Position numbers and translations under genes: made by a program. Positions 51,818 through 61,610 of a stretch of 64,000 nt of DNA are shown here, piece by piece. Location of the stretch: the NCBI RefSeq assembly GCF_023952475.1, contig NZ_JALHRX010000016.1, positions 83,549 to 147,548 of the forward strand. Reading direction: 5' to 3'. The DNA is from Cupriavidus sp. WGlv3 (GTDB taxonomy: Bacteria > Pseudomonadota > Gammaproteobacteria > Burkholderiales > Burkholderiaceae). The notes beneath the pieces are model-generated. The model did no database searches, had not been told where the DNA came from, and was given only the letters and a program-made list of their open reading frames with translations. The stretch's first letter is position 1, and each line of letters begins with the position of its first letter.

Positions 51818-53194
51818 CTAGCGCGGGTGTCGTCGCCGCGGCCGCGCGCGCTTGTTCGCGCCCGCCAGCCGCCCCTGCCGCTCCAGCCGCGTGACCGCCA
51901 TGGTGAAGCCGACAAAGAGAAAGCCCAGCACGTTGGCGGTCAGCTGGCCGATCAGCGACCACGTCAGCAGGCACAGCGTGCTCACCAGCCACAGCAGGAT
52001 GGCAAAGCAGTTGCCGCTGCGACGCGCCGCGCCGATCGCAAGCCACATGCCGGCCCCGCACACGGCGAACTTCAGCGCCACGTACAGGTAGCCCAGCAGG
52101 CCGGCCTCCTCGATGGTGCGCCCGGTCTCGGTCTCGGACAGCATGAAGGTGATTTCGCCGCGCTCGAGGTAGCTGGCCAGGTTGCTGCCGCGCCCGAGCC
52201 CCGCGCCCAGCAGGGTCGGCCTGGCATAGGCCTCGCTCTCGCCCAGGAACATGGTGCCGACGCGGTCGCCGAAGTCTTCGTCTTCCGCGGCATCGTGGAA
52301 GCGCTGCACCGTGCTTTCGACGGACTCGCTGAACACCACCATGCCGACGGCTCCCATCAGCACCGCCGCGCCGACCCAGACCAGCACGCGGCGCTTGGCC
52401 ACGGCGCGCCCGAACATCAGGGTGCACAGCGCCGCCACCGCGAACAGGCCCGGCAGCAGCAGCACGGTGGCGCGCGAACCGCTGACCAGCACGCTGACCA
52501 GCAGGCTGCCCAGCACCACCAGCGCATACAGCCAGTGCCGCTTGCCGTCGCCGCCAAGCACGTATTGCAATGCGATCGGCATGGTGATCGCCAGGAAGGT
52601 GGTGTAGCCCAGCGTGAACGAGAACGTGCCAGTGGTGCGCACGATGTCGCCGACCATCATGAAAACCCGGTCTTCGTCGCCGTCGACCTGCCGGTTCAGG
52701 AAGCTGCCGGGCGGCAGGAAGTGCTGCATCACCACCAGCGGCGCCATCAGCACCATCAGCACCAGCGTGGTCTTGCAGATCGCGGCAACGTCCTCGGGCT
52801 CGAGCATCAGCGCCGCGGCCACGCCGAACCACACATAGAGCAGCCAGAAGCGCAGCCCGACCAGCATGATGGCGAGGGTGCCGTCGCCGGCGATGGTCTG
52901 CACCAGCCCCCACGCCAGCACCAGCGCGCTCCACAGCAGCAGCAGCCGCATCGCCGGCCGCGCCGGCGTAAAGCCGCCATAGCGCATGGCGTAGTAGACG
53001 CCATAGACCGCCAGCAGGTCGCGCAGCAGCACCAGCGGCAGGCTCAGCGAACCCGCTATCCACTTGCGCGCCGCGCCTTCCAGGACGGCCACCAGGAACA
53101 CCAGCAGGAACACGGTGCCGAAGGTGGTGCGGGCCTGCCGGCGGATGCGCGAGCGCGCCGGCGGCGCCAGGGGTGCGGCGGAGTGGCTCAGCAT
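51818..53194 (-). CDS. O-antigen ligase/polymerase-like membrane protein (Wzy candidate)
   Basis: A 458-residue inner-membrane protein with about ten hydrophobic helices and a large periplasmic loop (about 280-345, FHDAAEDEDFGDRVGTMFLG onward), the layout of Wzy/WaaL proteins. SGSRATVLLLPGLFAVAAL carries the conserved Arg-containing segment. In a Wzx/Wzy-dependent pathway it would polymerise repeat units on the periplasmic side. Its start overlaps the neighbouring glycosyltransferase stop by 7 bases. It lies between glycosyltransferase genes and close to a flippase gene. Confidence 0.75.
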   Translation of the reverse strand: MLSHSAAPLAPPARSRIRRQARTTFGTVFLLVFLVAVLEGAARKWIAGSLSLPLVLLRDLLAVYGVYYAMRYGGFTPARPAMRLLLLWSALVLAWGLVQTIAGDGTLAIMLVGLRFWLLYVWFGVAAALMLEPEDVAAICKTTLVLMVLMAPLVVMQHFLPPGSFLNRQVDGDEDRVFMMVGDIVRTTGTFSFTLGYTTFLAITMPIALQYVLGGDGKRHWLYALVVLGSLLVSVLVSGSRATVLLLPGLFAVAALCTLMFGRAVAKRRVLVWVGAAVLMGAVGMVVFSESVESTVQRFHDAAEDEDFGDRVGTMFLGESEAYARPTLLGAGLGRGSNLASYLERGEITFMLSETETGRTIEEAGLLGYLYVALKFAVCGAGMWLAIGAARRSGNCFAILLWLVSTLCLLTWSLIGQLTANVLGFLFVGFTMAVTRLERQGRLAGANKRARPRRRHPR

Positions 53195-54378
53195 AGCGTC
53201 GCGATGGTTGCGACCGCGGCGCGGCGATACCTGGCCCAGGTGTACTTCTCCCCGGCCAGGCTCGCGTACGGGCGCGCCTCGTCCAGGCTGGCGCGCACCG
53301 TGGCAAGCTCCAGCATGCGGTCATACAAGGATTGCGCGCTGACCTGGACGACCCAGCCCGCGCGCGGGAATTCCTGCAGGATCTCCTTGGCCCCGACCCG
53401 CTCCGACACCAGCGCCGGTGTGCCGCAGGCAAGCGCCTCGGCCACCACCATGCCGAACGAATCGAAGCGCGACGGCAGCACCAGGCAATCGGCGTCGGCC
53501 AGCTCCTGGTACAGCGCCGACTGCGGCAGTGCGCCAAGCAGCGTGACCCCGGGGGTCGACGCCAGTGCTGCGGCCAGCGCGGGCTCGGCGCCACCGCCGG
53601 CCACCGCGAGCTCGGCCTCGGGCACGCGCGCGCGCACCATGGCGAAGGCCTGCTGCAGCAGGTCGACCGCCTTGAGCGTGGTCAGCCCGCCGGCGTACAG
53701 GAAGCGCGTGCCGGCGCGCGTGCGCCGGCGCTGCACGTTGCCGGGCAGGCTGGCGCCGAGCAGGATCGGCCTGAGCTTGGCGTCCGGCACGCCGGCCTGC
53801 GTGTAGGTCTGGGCGGCGAATTCGGAGCAGGTGATGACCAGGTCCGCCAGCTCCACCTCGCGGTCCTTGCGCGCGTCGATGCAGGCCAGGTAGGGGTCGG
53901 GCTGCAGCCCCAGCAGGGCCGCCGCAGTGGCGCGATGCACCGCCGGCGCGTCGAGCACGCAGCGCGCGCCGATACGGCGCGCCGCCTCGAAGGTCTGCAT
54001 CGCCGAATTCTCGTAGGCCACCACCACGTCGGGGCGCAGCGCCTCGACGCGTCGCGCCGCCCAGGCATCGAACAGGTGGAACACACGGTGCGCATAGGCC
54101 GACTGCGACATGCGCAGATAGCGGTTGAGTCCGACGCGGCGATGCAGCCCGAGCTTGAGCATGGCCGGAAAGCACAGCGGATGGCGGCGCAGCGCCTGCG
54201 GGATACCGACCTCGCGCACCTTGGCGCCGAGCGCGGGCGGCAGCCACCACGGCACCGGCTCGCCCGGCCCGCGCACCGGCACGCCGGACCAGTACTGGCA
54301 CAGCAGCCCCTGCTCGTGGAGCGCCTGCGCCATCTGGTGCGAATGCTGCAGGCCGGGGTGGGTGACCAGGACCTTCAT
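53188..54378 (-). CDS. Family 4 glycosyltransferase
   Basis: A 396-residue GT-B glycosyltransferase. MKVLVTHPGLQHSHQMAQAL opens the acceptor domain; RFLYAGGLTTLKAVDLLQQA and LPSRFDSFGMVVAEALACGT (E-x7-type GT4 motif) form the donor site. Translationally coupled at both ends: its ATG overlaps the flippase stop and its stop overlaps the polymerase start. It adds a sugar to the lipid-linked repeat unit; specificity unknown. Confidence 0.88.
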   Translation of the reverse strand: MKVLVTHPGLQHSHQMAQALHEQGLLCQYWSGVPVRGPGEPVPWWLPPALGAKVREVGIPQALRRHPLCFPAMLKLGLHRRVGLNRYLRMSQSAYAHRVFHLFDAWAARRVEALRPDVVVAYENSAMQTFEAARRIGARCVLDAPAVHRATAAALLGLQPDPYLACIDARKDREVELADLVITCSEFAAQTYTQAGVPDAKLRPILLGASLPGNVQRRRTRAGTRFLYAGGLTTLKAVDLLQQAFAMVRARVPEAELAVAGGGAEPALAAALASTPGVTLLGALPQSALYQELADADCLVLPSRFDSFGMVVAEALACGTPALVSERVGAKEILQEFPRAGWVVQVSAQSLYDRMLELATVRASLDEARPYASLAGEKYTWARYRRAAVATIATLC

Positions 54379-55640
54379 GGGCGGCCCCCGTCGACGCTCA
54401 GCACCGGCGGCGGCAGCAGCCGCCCGGCGCGGATCGCGCCCGCCAGCTCGCACAGCACCGCGGCGCCAAGCCCGGAAGCCAGGCCGGCCTCGAACCACAG
54501 CACGCCGCGCAGCGTGGACAGGTCGAGCAGGTGGGGCGCGACCAGGCACCAGGCGATCACCACCGGCACCTGCATGTAGTTGAAGTGGTTCAGGCCGCGG
54601 TTGGCCAGCAGTTCCCAGGCCACGCCGGCAATGCTGTAGGCGCCGGCGCCCAGGCAGGCGATCACCAGTTCGGAAGTCAGGCCGGCGTAGTTGGCGCCGA
54701 CCAGGCGCAGCAGCAGCTCGGGCCACAGCCAGGCCAGCAGCACCAGCGTGCCGGCCGGCAGCGAACCCAGCAGCAGCCAGCCCAGGTACTGGCGCAGCAC
54801 GTGCTCGCGCGCCTGCGCGAAGCGCGGCACGACATAGGCGCCCACCACGATGCTGACCGGTACCAGCAACTGGCCGATGCGCGACAGCGCGCCAATCGCC
54901 GCGGTCTGGCTGACGGCGCCGTAGAACGCGACGATGGCGAAGGCGAACTGCGACTGCAGGCAATAGAACGCATCCATGGGAATCTGGCGGCGCGTGATGG
55001 CGCGGATCGAGCGCTGGTCCTCGGCCACCGGCTCGGCCGCCTGCGCCGGCAGTTCGCGGCGCAGCCAGCGGCGCACGAACGGCACGCGCAGGCCGGCGAA
55101 GAGCGTGTTGACCAGGCTGGCGGCCAGCGCGCTCTGCAGCCCCAGCACGTAGACGCCCCATGACAGCAGCAGCCGCGCCCCCGACAGGCCGGCATCGAGC
55201 ACCTGTAGCGCCGGCGCGCGGTTGGCGAACAGCAGCACCTGGTCCACCACGCGCGATTGCATGTCGAAATACCACATCGTCAGCAGCGTCAGCAGCAAGG
55301 CGGCAATCAACGCCAGCGACGCGTGGTTGCGGTACATCAGCACGCCGGCGACGATCAGCAGCGGCGGCAGCAGGAAGGCCGAGATCCGCTTGCGCTGCGC
55401 CAGCGCGGCGCGCGTAGCCTGCGCCGCGCGCTCGCGGTCGGGCCAGGTGCGCCCCAGGATGGCATTCAGCCCGAAATGGATGCCGCCCTTGGTGACGATC
55501 GACATGGCGCCGACGATGGCGCCGGTGACGGTATAGATCGCGTAGTCGCCGACGCTGAGCCAGTGCGCCAGCAGCAGGCCGGTGATGGCGCCGAGTCCCT
55601 GCGACAGCACCGCGAAGACGAAGATGCGCAGCGCTTTCAT
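54375..55640 (-). CDS. Polysaccharide flippase-like protein (Wzx candidate)
   Basis: A 421-residue inner-membrane protein with about 12 hydrophobic helices, beginning MKALRIFVFAVLSQGLGAIT and LLAHWLSVGDYAIYTVTGAI, which resembles the MOP-superfamily lipopolysaccharide/polysaccharide exporters. It would flip the undecaprenyl-linked repeat unit to the periplasm. Both ends overlap neighbours by ATGA, so it is part of a tightly coupled set of glycosyltransferase, flippase, glycosyltransferase and polymerase genes. Confidence 0.8.
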   Translation of the reverse strand: MKALRIFVFAVLSQGLGAITGLLLAHWLSVGDYAIYTVTGAIVGAMSIVTKGGIHFGLNAILGRTWPDRERAAQATRAALAQRKRISAFLLPPLLIVAGVLMYRNHASLALIAALLLTLLTMWYFDMQSRVVDQVLLFANRAPALQVLDAGLSGARLLLSWGVYVLGLQSALAASLVNTLFAGLRVPFVRRWLRRELPAQAAEPVAEDQRSIRAITRRQIPMDAFYCLQSQFAFAIVAFYGAVSQTAAIGALSRIGQLLVPVSIVVGAYVVPRFAQAREHVLRQYLGWLLLGSLPAGTLVLLAWLWPELLLRLVGANYAGLTSELVIACLGAGAYSIAGVAWELLANRGLNHFNYMQVPVVIAWCLVAPHLLDLSTLRGVLWFEAGLASGLGAAVLCELAGAIRAGRLLPPPVLSVDGGRP

Positions 55641-56845
55641 GGCGTGCCGCCCGGCGTGACGCTGGTGGCGGCGGCATCGGCGGCCGGCGCCAGCACCGGC
55701 CGCTCGCTCAGGATGTCCAGCAGCCGCTGCGCGCTCTGGCGCACCTCGAAGCGTCGCTGGAAGCAAGCTTGCGCCTGCCCCCGCATGCGCGCCTGCGCGC
55801 TGGGATCGGCCTGCAGCCACTGGCGCAGGCACGCGCCGGTGCCCTCTGCAGTATCGGCGCCGGCCAGTCCGGCGCCATCGGCAACGATTTCGCGCCAGAT
55901 ATTGACCTTGTCCGAAATCAGCACCGGCACGCCGCAGCCCAGCGCCTCGGCCACGGCCACGCCAAAGTTCTCCTGGTGCGACGGCAGGGTGAAGACTTCG
56001 GCCGCGTGATAGGCGCCCCACTTCAGGTCGCCCGACAGCATGCCGGTCCAGCTGAGCCGCTGCGCCAGCCCAAGGCGTTCGGCCTGGCGCACCAGCCGCT
56101 CGCGCAGCGCCGCCTCCACCGGCCCTGCCAGCACCAGCTGCAGCCGCGGGTCGGCATCGGCCACGCCGGCAAAGGCTTCGACCAGCAGGTCGCAGCCCTT
56201 CTTCTCGTGTATACGCCCCAGGAACAGCACGATGCGCTTGCCGCGCAGTGCCGGAAACGCGGCGAGGAAGCCCTCGCGCAACGGCACAGCCGCGGTGGGT
56301 GGTTGCGCGGTGCCGTATCCGGCCACCAGCTCGCGGCAGCGATAGGGCCAGAACGCGTTGCGCGAACGCCGCTGCTCTTCCTCGCAGGTGAACAGCACCG
56401 CGCGCGCGCCGCGCAGCACCCAGTAGTCACCCAGCAGCCAGTACAGGCTCTTCTTGACGTGCTTGAGCGGATAGCGTTCGCGGAACCACGGATCGAGCAT
56501 GCCGTGGGTATAGACGAAGTACGGCACCTCGCTGCCGCGCAGCGCGAGGCAGGTGGCGAGCGCATGGAACTGCCACAGGCCTTCGACCAGCACTGCGTCG
56601 TAGTCGGCCGCATGGGTGCGCAGCCACGCCAGCATCCCGGGATTGAAGCCGTATTTGCTCGAGGTCGGGCCCAGTGCGACCACGTTCATCTCGCTGGCGC
56701 GCACGAACGGTGCGTCGGGGGCATCGCCGCAGCAGACGTCGATCTCGGCGCCGCGTTCGCGCAGCGGCTGGCGCAATTGGCGGATGCCTTCGATGGGCCC
56801 GCCCCCGGCGGGGTCGATGGAGGGTATGACGTGCAGCAATTTCAT
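55637..56845 (-). CDS. Family 4 glycosyltransferase
   Basis: A 402-residue GT-B glycosyltransferase: MKLLHVIPSIDPAGGGPIEG at the N-terminus; FVYTHGMLDPWFRERYPLKH; RIVLFLGRIHEKKGCDLLVE; and LPSHQENFGVAVAEALGCGV (GT4 E-x7-E motif). This pattern fits the WbaZ/WcaC-like mannosyl- or fucosyltransferases, but specificity is uncertain. It is the first gene of the minus-strand EPS block, divergent from a deacetylase gene across a 271-bp gap that should hold both promoters; no clear promoter was recognised there. Confidence 0.88.
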   Translation of the reverse strand: MKLLHVIPSIDPAGGGPIEGIRQLRQPLRERGAEIDVCCGDAPDAPFVRASEMNVVALGPTSSKYGFNPGMLAWLRTHAADYDAVLVEGLWQFHALATCLALRGSEVPYFVYTHGMLDPWFRERYPLKHVKKSLYWLLGDYWVLRGARAVLFTCEEEQRRSRNAFWPYRCRELVAGYGTAQPPTAAVPLREGFLAAFPALRGKRIVLFLGRIHEKKGCDLLVEAFAGVADADPRLQLVLAGPVEAALRERLVRQAERLGLAQRLSWTGMLSGDLKWGAYHAAEVFTLPSHQENFGVAVAEALGCGVPVLISDKVNIWREIVADGAGLAGADTAEGTGACLRQWLQADPSAQARMRGQAQACFQRRFEVRQSAQRLLDILSERPVLAPAADAAATSVTPGGTP

Positions 56846-57116
56846 GGTGCAGTGCGATCTCCGGAATGCGCGCGTCGTGCCCGCTGTGTGCCTGGCACTG
56901 GTCCCCCGGCTGGCGCCATTGGCAAGCGGGGCCATACGTCCTCGTGCCCGCAGCATGAGCCAGCGCGGCCGCGGCCTCTGTTCGCTGCCACACACCCGCG
57001 CCGGCCCGTGCCGGCGCCGCCAGGCCAATGTGGACCAGCGCACCGAGCCGGCCCCCGCAGCGCACCAGAATGGCCTGCACCGGCGCCATCCGCATGGCGC
57101 GCACCTGATCCCTGCC

Positions 57117-57842
57117 ATGCCGATTCCGATCCTGATGTACCACCAGATCGACGCGCCGCCGCCACGCCGCTCGCCCGGGCGCGGGCTGTGGGTGCCGCCC
57201 GCGCGCTTTCGCCGCCAGATGCGGCTGATGCACCGGCTTGGCTATCGCGGCCTGAGCATGCGCGACCTGATGCCGTACCTGCACGGCGAGCGCAGCGGCA
57301 AGGTGTTCGGCATCACCTTCGACGACGGCTTCCGCAACGTGTTCGAGCACGCCATGCCCGCGCTGGACGCGCTCGGCTTCACCGCCACCAATTACTTTGT
57401 CTCGCGCCAGCTGTCGGGCAGCAATGTCTGGGACCGCGACCTGGGCATCCGCCCGGCGGCGCTGATGAGCGTGGCGCAGATGCGCGCATGGCACCAGGGC
57501 GGCCATGAGGTCGGCTCGCATACGCTGGACCATGTCGACCTGCGCCGCATGGCGCCGCACGAGGCGCGCCGGCAGATCGCCGCGTCCAAGGACGAGCTGG
57601 AACAGTGGCTAGGCGTGCCGGTGACGGCCTTCTGCTATCCCTACGGCAGCCAGGATGCCGCGCACCGGGAAATGGTGCGCGAGGCCGGCTACGCCAACGC
57701 CACCATCACGGCGCGCGGGCTGGCCTGCGCCAGCGACGACCCGTTCGGCCTGCCCCGCGTGAGCGTCTACTGCGCCACCGGCATGCTCGGCTTCCTGCGC
57801 AAATGCCTGACCGCGCACGAAGACCGCTGGCGCGAAGCCTAG
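57117..57842 (+). CDS. Polysaccharide deacetylase (NodB/CE4 family)
   Basis: A 241-residue CE4 deacetylase. ILMYHQID opens the domain; GITFDDGFRNVFEHAMPALD holds the catalytic/metal Asp pair; GSHTLDHVDL holds the His-x3-His metal site; and VTAFCYPYGSQDAAHREMV is motif 3. No signal peptide is seen, so a cytoplasmic site is likely, perhaps trimming an N- or O-acetyl group of the precursor. Its stop overlaps the next, opposite-strand gene by 4 bases. Confidence 0.88.
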   Translation: MPIPILMYHQIDAPPPRRSPGRGLWVPPARFRRQMRLMHRLGYRGLSMRDLMPYLHGERSGKVFGITFDDGFRNVFEHAMPALDALGFTATNYFVSRQLSGSNVWDRDLGIRPAALMSVAQMRAWHQGGHEVGSHTLDHVDLRRMAPHEARRQIAASKDELEQWLGVPVTAFCYPYGSQDAAHREMVREAGYANATITARGLACASDDPFGLPRVSVYCATGMLGFLRKCLTAHEDRWREA

Positions 57843-58963
57843 CGGCCCGCTTCTGAACCCTGCTGCTCGGTGTTGAACGGTACGGGCTCGCGCGGCTCGC
57901 TGGGATGCTGCGTGAAGCGCGCGATGGCCTCGGCATAGCGCTGCGCCACCGCCTTGCGTTCATGCTCGCGCAGGAACTGGCGCGTGCCGGCTTCGTCCCG
58001 GCGCGACGCGCCGGCCAGCACGGCGGCCATGGCCGCATGCAGCGGCCCGGGCGCCGGCTCGACCACCCAGCCGAAGTCGCCGACCGCTTCGGGCAGGCCG
58101 CCGCGCTGGCTGACGATCACTTCGCAGCCCGCCGCCAGGCCTTCCAGCGCGACGATGCCAAACGACTCATAACCCAGCGACGGCGCCACCAGGCATCGAT
58201 GCCGACCCAGCAGCGCCGCCACGCCGGCGGCGCACCGGCAGCCGGCAAAGTGCACCGCGGCCGCACAGCCAAGCCCGTCGGCCAGCCGCGCCAGGGCCTC
58301 GCGCTCGGGCCCGTCACCGACGATGGTCAGGCGCGCATGCGGGTGGTGAGCGTGCAGGCGCGCGAAGCTGCGCACCAGCACGTCCACGCCTTTTTCGGAT
58401 ACCAGCCGCCCGACGAAGATGAAGCTTCCCGGCGGCCGCGCGTCAGCTGGCGGCGCCGCCGCGAACAGTTCGTCGCGATAGCCGTTGTGGATCACCAGCG
58501 GCGGGCCCGGCAGCCAGCCGGCCAGGTAGTGGCTGACGCAGATGCCGTCGTAAAAGCGCGACAGCCAGCGCTTGATCGGACCGGTCCAGGTGCCGCGCTT
58601 GTGGCCATGGACCACGTAGGGGCCGTGGTGCGTCAGCACGATACGCCGGCGCAGCGCGCTGGCCAGCATCACGTCGTAAAAGGTCAGGCCGACGAACAGC
58701 ACGCGCCGGTGGCGCAGCATGGCGCGCGCCAGCTGCAGCTTGCCGCTGACCCGGGTCACGGCGAACGGGAAGGGGGTGGTGTCGCCCGGCGCGGCCGGCG
58801 TGCGCGTGGCCACCTCGACGGGATAGCCCAGTTCCGTCAGCCCGCTCGCCAACTCCTCGGCGAACCGCTCCATGCCGCCGATCAACGGATGGAAGGGGGC
58901 ACTGTAGATCAGGATACTGGGCAGCGGCGCAGGGGTCTCGCGCAGCTGCAAGGGTTGCATCAT
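57839..58963 (-). CDS. Family 4 glycosyltransferase
   Basis: A 374-residue GT-B glycosyltransferase: ILIYSAPFHPLIGGMERFAE at the acceptor end; IFVGRLVSEKGVDVLVRSFA and APSLGYESFGIVALEGLAAG (GT4 motif) at the donor end. The start is the tandem ATG (58963 or 58960) before QPLQLRE. It is a single minus-strand gene between the deacetylase and wcaF-like genes, with a 236-bp divergent gap to the latter. Confidence 0.88.
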   Translation of the reverse strand: MMQPLQLRETPAPLPSILIYSAPFHPLIGGMERFAEELASGLTELGYPVEVATRTPAAPGDTTPFPFAVTRVSGKLQLARAMLRHRRVLFVGLTFYDVMLASALRRRIVLTHHGPYVVHGHKRGTWTGPIKRWLSRFYDGICVSHYLAGWLPGPPLVIHNGYRDELFAAAPPADARPPGSFIFVGRLVSEKGVDVLVRSFARLHAHHPHARLTIVGDGPEREALARLADGLGCAAAVHFAGCRCAAGVAALLGRHRCLVAPSLGYESFGIVALEGLAAGCEVIVSQRGGLPEAVGDFGWVVEPAPGPLHAAMAAVLAGASRRDEAGTRQFLREHERKAVAQRYAEAIARFTQHPSEPREPVPFNTEQQGSEAGR

Positions 58964-59199
58964 CGCGTCATGGCTCCGGTGGCGCAGCGGGCAAGCACGT
59001 CTGTGCACGCTGTGTCCTGCCTGCAGCATGCGCCAGCGCCGGGTGCCGCTCCGTGCGCTGGCGCACCTGCGTGGAGCGTGATGGCGGCCGCGGCAAGTCC
59101 GACGGTCTCTCGCCCGGCTTCTGTGGCGCGGCGCACCGATGCACGGCACGGCTTCGCGCGAGCATCGCCGCAATGCCTGCCGTCCCGGGAACGCTCCAT

Positions 59200-59754
59200 A
59201 TGATCATTCAGCACACCCACCGCACCTCCGGCCCGTCGTTTTCGCTGTCCAACCGTGTGCGTCGGCAGCTATGGAACTGGGTATGGCTGTGGCTGTTCCG
59301 CCCCAGCCTGCGCCCGATGCATGCCTGGCGCGCCGCGTTGCTGCGGCTGTTCGGCGCACGCCTCGGCCGCGATGCGCGGGTCTACCCCGCAGCGCGGATC
59401 TGGGCGCCGTGGAACCTGGTGATGGGCGAGCACACCGCCGTCGCCGACGGCGTGACCCTCTACAACATCAGTCCGATCACGCTCGGCGACTACGCCATCG
59501 TGTCACAAGGCTCGCACCTGTGCACGGGCTCGCACGATTACAACAGCGAAACCTTCCAGCTGATCGCCTCGCCGATCACGCTGGAACGCCATGTGTGGGT
59601 GTGCGCCGAAGCGTTCATCTCGCCAGGCGTGACCTTGCCCGAAGGCGCGGTGATTGCGCCGCGCACGGTGGTCACCAAACCGCTGCGCGATGCGTGGACG
59701 GTGTATGGCGGCACGCCCGCGCGGCCCATCGGCCAGCGCCGTCCGCAGCCATGA
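59200..59754 (+). CDS. wcaF: WcaF-like acetyltransferase (left-handed beta-helix)
   Basis: A 184-residue hexapeptide-repeat acyltransferase: FSLSNRVRRQLWNWVWLWLF with FRPSLRPMHAWRAALLRLFG is the WcaF N-terminal pattern. Repeats follow (ARIWAPWNLVMGEHTAVADG; ITLGDYAIVSQGSHLCTGSH, catalytic His) with HVWVCAEAFISPGVTLPEGA. It would O-acetylate the exopolysaccharide, as in colanic acid. ATG 59173 is an alternative start. Confidence 0.85.
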   Translation: MIIQHTHRTSGPSFSLSNRVRRQLWNWVWLWLFRPSLRPMHAWRAALLRLFGARLGRDARVYPAARIWAPWNLVMGEHTAVADGVTLYNISPITLGDYAIVSQGSHLCTGSHDYNSETFQLIASPITLERHVWVCAEAFISPGVTLPEGAVIAPRTVVTKPLRDAWTVYGGTPARPIGQRRPQP

Positions 59755-59930
59755 GCCAGCGTCGCGCTGCATGCCCCGCGGCGCATTCGACCAGTGCGCG
59801 GCAGGCCACCCAAGGCGCCCGCGGCAGTGTGCGAGAGCGCACCGATTCACGCTACCCACCGCCCTAGGCTGGGAGCATCGGGGGCCTGCCGTCCCAGCGC
59901 AGGCGCGTCCCAATGTGCAGGAGCAATGTC

Positions 59931-61103
59931 GTGGAAACCAGTCAATGCCGCACCGCTTGCCTCACCCACCCCACCCGCCAGCCGCGCCGGCGCTTGCTGC
60001 CCGGCCTGTGCGTGCTCGGCGCCGCCGTGCTGCTGGGCGGCTGCGCCGCGTCGCCGGGGATGCACTTCAGCCCGACCGCGAACGTCGACGCCGTCGGGCC
60101 GGACGCCAAGCCGGACATCACCCCCATCACCATGGACCTGGTGCGCGAGCTGCGTGCGAAGAGCAAGCCCACCAATGACCGCGTCGAAGAACTGTTCGCC
60201 ACGCCCAAGCCCTACGTGATCGGCCCCGGCGACATCATCTCGGTGGTGGTGTGGGACCACCCGGAACTGGTGTTCCCGACCCAGACCTACAGCATCGGCG
60301 CGGGCTTCGAGGTCCCCGCGTCCACCGGCGGCTCCAACATGCCGGGCTATGTGGTCAGCCCCAATGGCGACATCCAGTTCCCGTATGCCGGCGTGATGAA
60401 GGTCTCCGGCAAGACCGCCAACCAGGTGCGCGACGAAATGGCGCGCGTGCTCTCGCGCGTGGTGCGCAACCCGCAGATGACGGTGCGCGTGCTGGGCTTC
60501 CGCAGCCAGCGCGTCTATGTCGACGGCGAGGTCCGCACCCCCGGCATGCTCGCCATCGACGACGCGCCGATGACCCTGGTCGAGGCACTGAACCGCGCCG
60601 GCGGCGTGCTCAACAACACCGGCGACAACAGCCGCGTGCGCGTGACCCGTGGCGAGCGCAGCTGGTACGTGAACATTCCCGCGATGCTGGCCAAGGGCGT
60701 CGACCCGTCACGCATCCTGCTGCGCTCGGGTGACATCGTGCGCGTCGAGCAGCGCGAGGACAGCAAGGTCTTCGTCACCGGCGAAGTGGTCAGGCCGACC
60801 TCGCTGCTGATGCGCAACGGGCGCATGACGCTGAACGAGGCGCTCGGCGACGCCGGCGGCGTGAACCCCAACTCCGCCAACGCCGAGCAGATCTACGTGA
60901 TCCGCAAGACCGCCACCGATGCACCCAAGGTGTTCCACCTCGACGGCACCTCGCCGGTGGCGCTGGCGATTGCTGAAGGCTTCGAGCTGGAGCCCAAGGA
61001 CGTGGTCTACGTGGACGCCCGCGAAGTGGTGCGGTGGAGCCGCGTCATGACCCTGGTGGTGAGCCCGCTGGTGGGTGTCAACAGTCTCGCTACCCGACCT
61101 TGA
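59931..61103 (+). CDS. wza: Polysaccharide export outer-membrane lipoprotein Wza
   Basis: A 390-residue lipoprotein (lipobox LLGGC, Cys38). The Poly_export domain begins PYVIGPGDIISVVVWDHPEL; SLBB domains follow (RVYVDGEVRTPGMLAIDDAP; KVFVTGEVVRPTSLLMRNGR); the C-terminal VVRWSRVMTLVVSPLVGVNS forms the amphipathic barrel helix. It makes the outer-membrane channel for polymer exit. GTG 59931 is preferred since AGGAG is 7 bases upstream; ATG 59913 is possible. Confidence 0.94.
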   Translation: METSQCRTACLTHPTRQPRRRLLPGLCVLGAAVLLGGCAASPGMHFSPTANVDAVGPDAKPDITPITMDLVRELRAKSKPTNDRVEELFATPKPYVIGPGDIISVVVWDHPELVFPTQTYSIGAGFEVPASTGGSNMPGYVVSPNGDIQFPYAGVMKVSGKTANQVRDEMARVLSRVVRNPQMTVRVLGFRSQRVYVDGEVRTPGMLAIDDAPMTLVEALNRAGGVLNNTGDNSRVRVTRGERSWYVNIPAMLAKGVDPSRILLRSGDIVRVEQREDSKVFVTGEVVRPTSLLMRNGRMTLNEALGDAGGVNPNSANAEQIYVIRKTATDAPKVFHLDGTSPVALAIAEGFELEPKDVVYVDAREVVRWSRVMTLVVSPLVGVNSLATRP

Positions 61104-61145
61104 GCCATGCTGCAGGCGCCGCCCCTGATTTCCGATGAAGCCGCG

Positions 61146-61610
61146 ATGATCCGCTCGATCCTGGTGGTGTGCCTGGGCAACCGCTGCCGCAGCCCGATGG
61201 CCGCCGACCTGCTGCGCCAGGCCTTGCCCGACTGCCGCATCAGCTCGGCCGGGCTGGCGCCGCCGGTCGGCGCCGGCGCCGATCCGCGCGTGATCCGGCT
61301 GCTGGCCAGGGACGGGCTGGACCTGGGCGCGCATCGCGCGCGCGAGCTCGACGACGACATGGTCGACGGCGCCGACCTGGTGCTGGTGATGGACAGCGAA
61401 CAGCGCGAATGGCTGGAGCAGCGCTTCCCGCGCGCGCGCGGCAAGACCTTCCGCCTGTGCGAGGCCGCGCAGGCGGATATTCCCGATCCCTACGGCGGCT
61501 CGCAGGCGATGTTCCTGATCGTGCTGGGGCTGATCCGCGAGGGCGTGCAGGCATGGACGGCACAGATTCAATCCGAAGCACAGGCAACCCGCTACGGGGA
61601 GGCAACATGA
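61146..61610 (+). CDS. wzb: Low-molecular-weight protein tyrosine phosphatase (Wzb)
   Basis: A 154-residue LMW-PTP. The active-site loop is VVCLGNRCRSPMA (C-x5-R-S), and DPYGG carries the general-acid Asp. It dephosphorylates the C-terminal tyrosines of Wzc, a cycle needed for polymer export. ATG 61146 gives the usual family N-terminus (MIRSILVVC); ATG 61107, 3 bases after the wza stop, would add 13 residues and may be used through coupling. The stop overlaps wzc (ATGA). Confidence 0.92.
   Translation: MIRSILVVCLGNRCRSPMAADLLRQALPDCRISSAGLAPPVGAGADPRVIRLLARDGLDLGAHRARELDDDMVDGADLVLVMDSEQREWLEQRFPRARGKTFRLCEAAQADIPDPYGGSQAMFLIVLGLIREGVQAWTAQIQSEAQATRYGEAT

Noticed and set aside
50520..53594. 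1024-residue fusion of a glycosyltransferase with upstream sequence
   Set aside because: The upstream two thirds is an out-of-frame shadow of the polymerase and next glycosyltransferase genes; family similarity begins at ATG 51743.
56890..56910. TGGCAC considered as a sigma-54 -24 element between EPS glycosyltransferase and deacetylase genes
   Set aside because: No GC dinucleotide at the required -12 spacing.
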